Below, piece after piece: positions 17,300 through 24,418 of a stretch of 32,179 bases of DNA (position 1 is the first letter of the stretch; each line of letters opens with the position of its first letter). The stretch spans positions 81,469 to 113,647 of the forward strand of contig DHZF01000039.1 of assembly GCA_002414505.1 (NCBI GenBank), read 5' to 3'. The notes beneath the pieces were generated by a model, which was not told where the DNA came from, made no database searches, and worked only from the letters and a program-made list of their open reading frames with translations. The stretch is from Hyphomonas sp. UBA5111. GTDB lineage: Bacteria > Pseudomonadota > Alphaproteobacteria > Caulobacterales > Hyphomonadaceae. Both the position numbers and the translations under genes were made by a program.

Positions 17300-17313
17300 T
17301 TTGCCGGCCCGCC

Positions 17314-18519
17314 TTATTCCGCCGCAATGATGGCTGTGTCCGTCGTTGACGTACGTCGCCCCCACTCAGCGAGGTAGCGGTCAACGAGCCATTCATTGAA
17401 TTGGGCCTGCGCACCTTCCTGCCAGGAATAACGTCCCCTCTTGGCGAACCGTGACCGCAGTCCGAGCTGGACCATTTCGTCTACATGCCAGTCCTGGGCG
17501 ATGATGTGAGACGTCGAATTCATGATCATCTCCATCTTGTGTTCGTAAGCTTCGTCTTCCATTGCGCCGGGCGCCACGAGTACGCCCGTGTCCATAAAAT
17601 GTGTTTCGGGACTGTCAGGACGAATGATCAGATAAATGACCATATCGCTGGTCAGGACAAGCGACAGGCTTGGCGGGATATTGGCAAAAGTCATCCGCTG
17701 GCGCGCTTCGTCTGAAAGGCCCGGGAAAACTGGCAGAACAGCCTTTTGCGTCGGATTGAAGCTCGCATCGGGGTGAAGCGTCCCGTTGAATCTCAGATAC
17801 CCAGCGGCGCCCTCTGGCGCTTCGGGAAAGCTGGCACGCTCGGACGGCACGAAATCATGTAGCGGGCCATGGTGCAGCCGGCTGGCATGATATCCGTCAT
17901 TATTGTTCTCGAACATGACTTTCCAGTTCCACATCAGGCGCGGAGCCGGATCCGGACGAGGGCCATCTGCATTCGCAAGATCATACCCCTTGATCGCCTC
18001 CTGGACGTGAACAAGCCTGGGGGCCAAGGGCGCAGCATCCTGATCGAAATTGATGAAAACGAAGCCTTCCCAGACTTCGACCTTGAAATTGGGAAGGCCG
18101 TGCGCCTTTCGGTCGAACTCGCAGGTCTTGTTCATGGCCGGGGCGCCAACCAGGTCACCATCCAGCGAATAGCTCCAATGATGGTAAGGACACAGGAACC
18201 CTTTTGCATTGCCGCTGCCTTCAGCGACCAGCATGGCCCGGTGCTGACATACGGACGACATCGCCTTGAGTTCGCCCTTGCGGTTTCGCGTTACGACGAT
18301 GGGCTCGTTTACTGTGGAGGTTGTGAAATAGTCCCCGGGCTCTGAAACCCATTCTTCCCGCCCGACGCAGAGCCAGTCATGCGTGAAGAGGGCATCTTTT
18401 TCGAACTCGTAGAAATTAGCGTCCGTATAGCATTCCGGTGGAAGCGTTTCGGCCTCCAGTACGTCCTGTTTGGACGTTGCCAGAGACCGGATGAATTGCT
18501 CAGTGATGGTGATCGGCAT
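17314..18519 (-). CDS. Rieske non-heme iron oxygenase, alpha subunit
   Basis: Catalytic subunit of a ring- or N-alkyl-hydroxylating oxygenase, 401 aa. Rieske [2Fe-2S] ligands: Cys91, His93, Cys110 and His113 (C-x-H ... C-x2-H). Mononuclear iron site: Asp208-x2-His211-x4-His216 in the NNNDGYHASRLHH block, with Asp in AQDWHVDE as the likely third ligand. There is no beta-subunit gene nearby, as in alpha-only enzymes such as carnitine or choline monooxygenases and several N- or O-demethylases. Start is the ATG at 18519 with AAAGGA 7 nt upstream. It needs a ferredoxin or reductase; the [2Fe-2S] ferredoxin at 11082 is the only candidate here. It sits between the AraC-acetamidase fusion and the second AraC gene, so it is likely a core catabolic enzyme. 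The substrate is unknown. Confidence 0.95.
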   Translation of the reverse strand: MPITITEQFIRSLATSKQDVLEAETLPPECYTDANFYEFEKDALFTHDWLCVGREEWVSEPGDYFTTSTVNEPIVVTRNRKGELKAMSSVCQHRAMLVAEGSGNAKGFLCPYHHWSYSLDGDLVGAPAMNKTCEFDRKAHGLPNFKVEVWEGFVFINFDQDAAPLAPRLVHVQEAIKGYDLANADGPRPDPAPRLMWNWKVMFENNNDGYHASRLHHGPLHDFVPSERASFPEAPEGAAGYLRFNGTLHPDASFNPTQKAVLPVFPGLSDEARQRMTFANIPPSLSLVLTSDMVIYLIIRPDSPETHFMDTGVLVAPGAMEDEAYEHKMEMIMNSTSHIIAQDWHVDEMVQLGLRSRFAKRGRYSWQEGAQAQFNEWLVDRYLAEWGRRTSTTDTAIIAAE

Positions 18520-18648
18520 TGCCCGGTCCTTTCTGCTTTTGTCAGATTCAACTTGTCATTCGCACGGCGCACGTTCTTGTCTCTGCGCGCACAAGATGTT
18601 TCTCGGCGCCCCATTTCTCCGAAACATGGAGGGAACATCGCCCCCGCA

Positions 18649-20973
18649 TCAGGCCGTAAACAATTCTTTCCGAATGATGGCGTGGACGCCCCAATTCCCG
18701 TTGACCACTTGGGTGATGCCGAAATCGACCCCCACAGAGAGCAGCGAAATCGCCTCATCCTCATCCAGGTCCCGCGCAGTCATCAGGAAGCGCCGTGCCT
18801 TGCGAAACGCATCCCTCATTGCGAGATCGATGGAGGATTTCTTGTATATGTCGCTCTGCGCCGAAGAGCCGAGTTCCTTCAGATAATTCGGATGGCTGAA
18901 CCCAAAGATCACCCAGGCGTCGGAGGTCTCGAGCAATGGGTAATCAAGGTCGCGGATATGCCCCATCTTTTCGCTCGCCCTGTGAAGGATAGGCTGGATC
19001 AGCGCCGTCATGGAACACTCAATGGCGGTGCCGCACAGCTCGGAATCCCCTTGGGAGGCATGCGGGTCTCCCAAGGACAGCAGCGCCCCCGGCACACCGA
19101 CAGGCAGGAACAGGCTGGACCCCGGCGCAATCCGCCAATTGTCCAGATTGCCTCCAAAATTACCGGGCGGGATCGAATCCACCAATTTGGTATGTGGCGG
19201 CGCAAGCCCAATCACACCAAAATGCGGACGAACCGGAATTTCGATGTTTCGAAGCACATCATAATTCTTTTCAATCGTGCTCGTGTCGACCGGTAGACCC
19301 GGATAATCATACAGTTCGTGCACGACACCGAAAGGATCGGTCTGAGGTGTCCAGCGGTAATTGTAGACGGCGCGGGCACAGGACCGGCCCATCTCGCTCT
19401 CGACCTCATAGATGGTGATCACTTCCCGATGCTTGGGTTCGGTCAGAAGGTCATTATACTGAAACCCCCAATACGCTGCTGCGTTGCTGCCGAAAGATTG
19501 CCCTGCATATTTGGGATTGGCACTCGTCCGGGGTTTCAGCTCCAGGATACGGATTTCGACAATGTCGTTCGGCTCCGCACCTGCGATCTCGATGGGTCCG
19601 GTGCATATGTGAACCCCAAACCCCTCGCCGGCTCCGCGGCCGGTTGAAGAAGAGGAATCAAGGGCGCCCGCACCGCGTCGATTGATGGTCTTGCCCTCTG
19701 CTGTCCAGCGGTAGATGTCCTCAACGGCCTGATCGCCCTGCACCATGCGGTCATGATCATCATTGGCATGATGCGTGAGCGTTTCTACCGTCACATAGTC
19801 ACCCGATTCCACCGTGAGCACCGGTTTCAACGAGCTGCTGAAATGGCCCCAGTGAATCGTGTCCGGTGTGACGGGCAGATAATGATGACGGGCCCCTCGC
19901 CGAACGGGCACAGGCGCAACGCCCTCAACATCGCCCGGATCATCATCCTCGTCGACCAAGTCATCCGCCTCTTCAGGCTCGATCACCTGGTCCTTGGCCG
20001 TGGGAGGGCGCCCCCGCTGCAGAACTTCGACATCGGTCTCATCTTCCGGGGGCATCCGGCGATATTCTCTCGGGCTCATGTCATACTGCTCGCGGAATGC
20101 GCGGCTGAATGAGGCGCTGTCGTTGAACCCCCACTGGAAGAGGATGTCTGAAATCGATCTCTGCGCGTGGAGCGGGCTTCTGAGATCGAGGCGGCATCTC
20201 TCCAGTCGTCGCAACTTCACGAAATGCCCGAAACTGTCCCCCACGGACTCAAACAACTTCTGAAGATAGCGCGGCGAAATATTGTGCTCTTTTGCGACCT
20301 GGTGGAGATTGAGTTCCGGGTCGCTCAACCGCATTTCGATCGTCTGGAAGATACGCTCAAGCAGGGCCGCGCGTACGCCTGCTGCACCGCCCAGTTCCTT
20401 TGTCGATGCCTCGCTCATCAGGGCTGTCGAAATGAATTCCGGCAAGGCGACTTCGATCGGACGCATCTGGTCGTCATCCACATCGGTGATCGTATCAGCC
20501 ACTGACCGCAGCAGGCCTGACAGCATCCTCCCGACGCCAGCTTCCGAAACCAGATTCGATATGTCGGCCTGGGGTTTGGATCTCATTCGCAGGGCCGGAT
20601 GAGACACCGGAACCTGAACCATCAGGAACCGGTTATCCCGTTTGAAATCAAGCGAGACGTCCAGATCCCCGATACCATAGACCACGTCGCCTTCAGAAAC
20701 TTCGATCGTATTGGTGTCAGTCCTGGCAACCAGGTCACCTTCCAGCAGCATGATCAACCAGAACTGGGAAGGCCCTTGGGACAGGTCCAACCGGATCAGG
20801 TGCTGGGTGGAAGTGATCCGGACAAATGTGAAATCCTGGGCGCTACGAAAGCTGACAAGCTCCCCATAGAGCTCTCCCTCATGCTCGAGCAATTCCATCG
20901 AAAATCGCTGGAGCGCGAAATGCCAAGCATCCTTTCTCTGTTCTTTTGGATACGCGTTGGTTGTAAACTGCAC
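18649..20973 (-). CDS. Fusion of FeaR-like AraC regulator and acetamidase/formamidase (774 aa)
   Basis: One uninterrupted frame joins two complete domains. Residues 1 to about 190 are the AraC-binding-like sensor domain and about 205-306 the AraC/XylS double helix-turn-helix (HQVAKEHNISPRYLQKLF; ISDILFQWGFNDSASFSRAFREQY; ends SPREYRR). A 50-residue acidic linker (about 307-360, including DDLVDEDDDPGD) leads into an FmdA/AmdA-type acetamidase/formamidase (about 362-774) with TIHWGHF, TGPIEIAGAEPND, and GDPHASQGDSELCGTAIE, the family's conserved active-site region. Start is GTG at 20973, with GGAG 9 nt upstream. Such enzymes hydrolyse formamide or short amides to acid and ammonia in the cytoplasm. 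A fused regulator could couple promoter binding to product formation. An internal ATG at the linker could also give a separate amidase, or the joining could be a fused pseudo-operon. Its sequence shows no frameshift or stop. Confidence 0.9.
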   Translation of the reverse strand: MQFTTNAYPKEQRKDAWHFALQRFSMELLEHEGELYGELVSFRSAQDFTFVRITSTQHLIRLDLSQGPSQFWLIMLLEGDLVARTDTNTIEVSEGDVVYGIGDLDVSLDFKRDNRFLMVQVPVSHPALRMRSKPQADISNLVSEAGVGRMLSGLLRSVADTITDVDDDQMRPIEVALPEFISTALMSEASTKELGGAAGVRAALLERIFQTIEMRLSDPELNLHQVAKEHNISPRYLQKLFESVGDSFGHFVKLRRLERCRLDLRSPLHAQRSISDILFQWGFNDSASFSRAFREQYDMSPREYRRMPPEDETDVEVLQRGRPPTAKDQVIEPEEADDLVDEDDDPGDVEGVAPVPVRRGARHHYLPVTPDTIHWGHFSSSLKPVLTVESGDYVTVETLTHHANDDHDRMVQGDQAVEDIYRWTAEGKTINRRGAGALDSSSSTGRGAGEGFGVHICTGPIEIAGAEPNDIVEIRILELKPRTSANPKYAGQSFGSNAAAYWGFQYNDLLTEPKHREVITIYEVESEMGRSCARAVYNYRWTPQTDPFGVVHELYDYPGLPVDTSTIEKNYDVLRNIEIPVRPHFGVIGLAPPHTKLVDSIPPGNFGGNLDNWRIAPGSSLFLPVGVPGALLSLGDPHASQGDSELCGTAIECSMTALIQPILHRASEKMGHIRDLDYPLLETSDAWVIFGFSHPNYLKELGSSAQSDIYKKSSIDLAMRDAFRKARRFLMTARDLDEDEAISLLSVGVDFGITQVVNGNWGVHAIIRKELFTA

Positions 20974-21148
20974 AGATAGGCTCCGATCGGATTATGGCAC
21001 CCAGCCATCAACACCATCGATCCTCGGTTTGCCCTACCGTCGGTCAACGCATCCTGCACTCCCCCATCCCGATGAGAGGGGCGAGTGCTTAAAAGTCGAG
21101 CAGTCTTGACCCAGCCTCGCCTGCATACTGCCTGCAACTGGATAAAAT

Positions 21149-21166
21149 CGTCATAAATCAATGACG
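21149..21166 (-). terminator. Hairpin with trailing U-rich stretch after the acetamidase gene
   Basis: CGTCAT at 21149-21154 and ATGACG at 21161-21166 form a perfect 6-bp stem with a 6-nt loop. On the minus strand it starts 7 nt after the acetamidase stop (21173) and is followed by ATTTTAT, so it is a weak candidate intrinsic terminator. It would separate the acetamidase transcript from the AraC fusion gene, 200 nt further on. Confidence 0.4.
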
Positions 21167-21172
21167 TCCAAT

Positions 21173-22264
21173 CTAGTCGATATCTTTGACTACGCCCTTC
21201 TCAGGAAATATTCCGCGGTCAATCTTGACGTGAATTCCCTGCGTGCCATCGACCACTTGGGTTACCCCGAAATCGGTTGCCACACTCATCAGGGAGTAGG
21301 CATCATTCCGGCTGAGATCTTGATGTTCCGTCAGCAGATGAAGCATGTCCAGGGACGCATTCTTCATCGCCTGGTTCAGATCCTCATCGAACCCATGCAC
21401 AATCCAATGATCCGGGGTTTCCAGCAGAGGTGATGGAAATTTGAAATCTTTCCTCAGGACGATCTGGAACAAGACATCAAGTGAGGCTTCAATTGCCGTC
21501 CCGCTGATCTCGCCATCCCCCTGGCTGACATGGGGATCACCAATGGAAAACAGCCCGCCTTTGACCTGTACCGGATAGTACATGGTCGCGCCGGCCCCAA
21601 TCCGCCAATTGTCGATATTGCCGCCATGCAGGCCGGGCGGGATGGTGCTGACCCGGTCATCTACCGCTGGTGCGACACCTGCAGTCCCAAGGTGCGGTCT
21701 TGCCGGGACGCGCACGCCCACCAGAGCGGGTTCGCGGTCACATTCCGGGCAATGGGTTATGGTTCCGGGAATGAGATACTTGCCTTCAAAATCATAGGCA
21801 TAGAGCGCATGGGCCGTATTGGCATTCGGGTCGAGTTCATAAATCGTCACCCGCTCTTTCTCATCGAACTCCTGATAGAGGTGGCCCCAGTTCGCGGCGA
21901 GGTTTGACCCGTAATTACACCGGGGCACCATACGGAAATAACGCACTTCCAGCATGTCGCCGGGCTCGGCACCTTCCACATAGATAGGCCCTGTCATGAT
22001 ATGGACGCCCGGCGCGCGGTCTTCTGGCTCGATGCCCTCCCAGATCGCCTTGACGGTTTCATCCATCATCAGGTCCGGTGCATCCCCGGCATGATGGGTA
22101 ATCGCTTCGGCCTGGATGAGATCACCGCTTTTGACGCGGAGCGCCGGCTTGATGTTCGGGTGGAAATATCCCCAATGCACCGTTTCCGGTGTCGCCCTCA
22201 AATGATGCAGATTTTCCGGCTGGACGTGAATCTTGCTTGCCCGAGTCTCTTCAACCAGCGCCAT
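21173..22264 (-). CDS. Acetamidase/formamidase (FmdA/AmdA family)
   Basis: Cytoplasmic amidohydrolase of 363 aa that by family knowledge splits formamide or acetamide into the acid and ammonia. Family landmarks: TVHWGYF near residue 28, MTGPIYVEGAEPGDMLEV, RPHLGTAGVAP, STIPPGLHGGNIDNWRIGAG and the conserved GDPHVSQGDGEISGTAIE. Length fits the short FmdA-like subgroup. Start is the ATG at 22264 with AAGGAG 6 nt upstream. It is paralogous to the amidase half of the fusion at 18649 (same motifs, same order) and is divergent from the DODA-type dioxygenase at 22479. The two amidases and the dioxygenase suggest a nitrogen-containing ring substrate whose cleavage releases an amide or formyl-nitrogen fragment. 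Confidence 0.93.
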   Translation of the reverse strand: MALVEETRASKIHVQPENLHHLRATPETVHWGYFHPNIKPALRVKSGDLIQAEAITHHAGDAPDLMMDETVKAIWEGIEPEDRAPGVHIMTGPIYVEGAEPGDMLEVRYFRMVPRCNYGSNLAANWGHLYQEFDEKERVTIYELDPNANTAHALYAYDFEGKYLIPGTITHCPECDREPALVGVRVPARPHLGTAGVAPAVDDRVSTIPPGLHGGNIDNWRIGAGATMYYPVQVKGGLFSIGDPHVSQGDGEISGTAIEASLDVLFQIVLRKDFKFPSPLLETPDHWIVHGFDEDLNQAMKNASLDMLHLLTEHQDLSRNDAYSLMSVATDFGVTQVVDGTQGIHVKIDRGIFPEKGVVKDID

Positions 22265-22478
22265 ACCTTACTCCTTGAACCAAATCGCCTTCTGTCGGAT
22301 CAGAGTTCAAGCGCGCAAATTGGTCTTGTTCAAAAGCGCCCAACTAGTTGCAAGAGTGACCCAGGGTCCACACATGACAGCCCCAGCAGTGGACAAGTTT
22401 GCGGACGCGAGAAAGCAAGACGCCCTACAGGGAGATGGATTAGAAACAGCACATGTCGATCAGCATCAGGAATAGAAA
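22265..22478. promoter_or_regulatory. Divergent promoter region with a GTTCAA direct repeat (possible AraC-type operator)
   Basis: The 214 nt between the acetamidase (minus) and the extradiol dioxygenase (plus) must hold both promoters. Two similarly spaced copies of GTTCAA(AA)GCGC lie at 22305-22314 and 22328-22339, about 23 nt start to start, roughly two helical turns as in AraC-type sites, and a TTGAAC copy is at 22275-22280 in the other orientation. The two FeaR-like regulators nearby are candidate binders. I did not find convincing copies of the element upstream of the Rieske, fusion or M20 genes, so the site is tentative. No -35/-10 boxes are called. Confidence 0.3.
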
Positions 22479-23300
22479 ATGACTGCTTCTTCCGTGAAAA
22501 TGCCTACCCTTTTCATTCCGCATGGGGGCGGCCCATGCTTTTTCATGGACTGGACACTCATGGGTGGCCCGGCCGATACGTGGGACAAGACAGCCGAATG
22601 GCTGAAAAGCATACCTTCCAGTCTTCCCGAGAAGCCAAAAGCGCTCTTGGTCGTGTCGGCACATTGGGAAGAGCAGGAGTTCACCGTCTCAACGGCTGCG
22701 GCGCCAGACATGATCTTCGACTATTCCGGCTTTCCGCCTCACACTTACGAACTCAACTATCCGGCCCCCGGCGCCCCGGACCTCGCGGAGCGCGTACGCG
22801 ATCTCATGGTCGAGCAGGGCTTTGATGCGCCTCTGGATAGCCCGAGAGGGTACGACCACGGCGTTTTCATACCCTTGCTGGTCGCATTCCCTGACGCAGA
22901 CATTCCGATATTGACCCTGTCGCTCACAAGCGACCTCTCACCGGAGAAGCATCAGAAGATCGGAAAGGCACTGGGCCGTCTGAGAGAAGAAGGTGTTCTC
23001 ATCATTGGCAGTGGCATGAGCTATCATAACATGCGGGCGTTCCGGTCTCCGATGGCCACAGCCCCTTCAGCTGAGTTTGACACGTGGCTGACGGCTGCGA
23101 TCGAAACGACAGATCTGGACGAGCGCTGGTCGAAGCTCAACAATTGGTCGGAAGCACCACAGGGCCGGAACTCGCATCCTCGCGAAGAGCATCTGATCCC
23201 GCTCATGGTTGCAGCCGGTGCGGGTCACGATGAAGCGGGCCGCAAGGTCTTTTCCGACAATGTCATGAATGCAACCGTATCGGCCTTCCAGTTCGGCTAG
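22479..23300 (+). CDS. DODA/LigB-type extradiol aromatic ring-opening dioxygenase
   Basis: Class III extradiol dioxygenase of 273 aa in the LigB/DODA family (YgiD-like). Metal ligands are His15 (FIPHGGGP), His62 (VSAHWEE) and His238 (REEHLIPL). A third conserved His, His127 in GYDHGVF, and His183 in GMSYHN are also visible. By family these enzymes cleave a catechol, or an amine-bearing ring such as L-DOPA, next to the hydroxyls. Start is the ATG at 22479 with AGGA 7 nt upstream. It is the only plus-strand gene of the cluster and is divergent from the acetamidase. Its stop overlaps that of the SBF transporter: the two TAG codons share CTAG at 23297-23300. The ring opened is probably an intermediate produced by the Rieske oxygenase and SDR, an inference from context. 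Confidence 0.93.
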   Translation: MTASSVKMPTLFIPHGGGPCFFMDWTLMGGPADTWDKTAEWLKSIPSSLPEKPKALLVVSAHWEEQEFTVSTAAAPDMIFDYSGFPPHTYELNYPAPGAPDLAERVRDLMVEQGFDAPLDSPRGYDHGVFIPLLVAFPDADIPILTLSLTSDLSPEKHQKIGKALGRLREEGVLIIGSGMSYHNMRAFRSPMATAPSAEFDTWLTAAIETTDLDERWSKLNNWSEAPQGRNSHPREEHLIPLMVAAGAGHDEAGRKVFSDNVMNATVSAFQFG

Positions 23301-24367
23301 CGACCTGCTTCGCTGAGCATCTCAGCATCTTCAACAACAGTCTCAGTGCGGTCGCCATAGTTTCGCGCAATGATGGCACATACAATCAACTGCATTTGGT
23401 GGAATATCATCAGAGGCAGGATGATCACGCCGACTTGCGCCGGGGCAAACAATGCCGCAGCCATGGGCACACCACTGGCGAGACTTTTCTTCGACCCGCA
23501 CATGACCAGCGTGATCTCGTCGGCCTTGGCCAAGCCAGCCACGTGCGCCGTCTTGCGCGTGAGGAACAGAACGACCGACAGGACGAGGGCGCTCAAAAGC
23601 AGGATGGTGGCAATGTCCAATCCTGACACGCGCTGCCAGATCCCATCAACAACCGCCGCGCTGAAAGCTGTATATACGACAAGCAGGATCGCGCCCCGGT
23701 CGAGCTTGGAGAGGATGGCCTTGTTCCGGTCAATCCAGCGCCCGATGAGTGGCCGGCTAAAATGGCCGATCAGGAAAGGGGCCAGCAAGGTAAGGATGAT
23801 CGATTGCATCACCCCGAGCAGATCACCTCCGCCAGACTGGAGCTCGGATCGCATCAAGAGGCCCGCCAGCAGCGGCGTTATGAAGACGCCGAGCATATTG
23901 GATAGCGAGGCCGTGCAAACAGCCGCCGCGACATTCCCTCTCGCCATGGACGTGAAGGCAATCGATGACTGGACCGTAGAGGGCAATATGGTGAGGAACA
24001 GGAAGCCCATCTTGACTGTGGGGCTCACCATGGAATTCGGCAGCGTGCTCACCAGCAGGCCGAGGGCCGGAAATAAACCAAAGGTGCTCATCAGCACGAG
24101 CGAGTGGAGCCTCCAGGCACCGATCCCTCCGAGGAGGGCTTCACGTGAAAGCTTGGCGCCATGCAAGAAAAACAAAAGGAAGATCGCGACTTTTGTGAGC
24201 CACTCGAACCCGATGGCGATATTTCCCCGGCACGGGAGAATGCTGGCCGTGACAACCACAGACAACAGGATCAGCGCGTAAGGATCCGGCTTTAGCCATT
24301 TCGGCCATGAAACCTTTGGATGGGCCATCTTTTGAGACGACAGATCGGGTTCGCGGTCAGACGACAT
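23297..24367 (-). CDS. Bile acid:sodium symporter-family (SBF-like) transporter
   Basis: Inner-membrane protein of 356 aa with about 9-10 hydrophobic helices. The domain runs from about residue 30 (PYALILLSVVVTASILP) to the end, with FLTILPSTVQSSIAFTSMARGN near residue 130, the conserved SBF-like core seen in YfeH-type proteins, and LVMCGSKKSLASGVPMA in the second half. The first 25 residues are charged and cytoplasmic. Start is the ATG at 24367, with GGAG 6 nt upstream; an ATG four codons earlier lacks a good site. It follows the MFS gene by 51 nt on the same strand, so it is likely in the M20-MFS-SBF operon. This family moves organic acids or anions with sodium; the substrate here is unknown. 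Confidence 0.9.
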   Translation of the reverse strand: MSSDREPDLSSQKMAHPKVSWPKWLKPDPYALILLSVVVTASILPCRGNIAIGFEWLTKVAIFLLFFLHGAKLSREALLGGIGAWRLHSLVLMSTFGLFPALGLLVSTLPNSMVSPTVKMGFLFLTILPSTVQSSIAFTSMARGNVAAAVCTASLSNMLGVFITPLLAGLLMRSELQSGGGDLLGVMQSIILTLLAPFLIGHFSRPLIGRWIDRNKAILSKLDRGAILLVVYTAFSAAVVDGIWQRVSGLDIATILLLSALVLSVVLFLTRKTAHVAGLAKADEITLVMCGSKKSLASGVPMAAALFAPAQVGVIILPLMIFHQMQLIVCAIIARNYGDRTETVVEDAEMLSEAGR

Positions 24368-24418
24368 ATCAAACTCCATGAGAGAAACGAAACGGCAGTC
24401 AGAGTCCCATTGTCGGGA

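Noticed and set aside
18379..19296. Long plus-strand open frame (305 codons) over the Rieske and fusion genes
   Set aside because: It lies antisense to two well-supported genes with clear motifs; its own translation shows no family motif and no good ribosome-binding site.
18649..20973. AraC and acetamidase as two adjacent genes
   Set aside because: There is no stop codon between the domains; the frame is continuous from 20973 to 18649. An internal start remains possible and is noted in the feature.
23370..24281. Plus-strand open frame of 303 codons opposite the SBF transporter
   Set aside because: Antisense to a hydrophobic gene with strong SBF features; the translation is Arg/Ser/Thr-rich without a recognisable domain.
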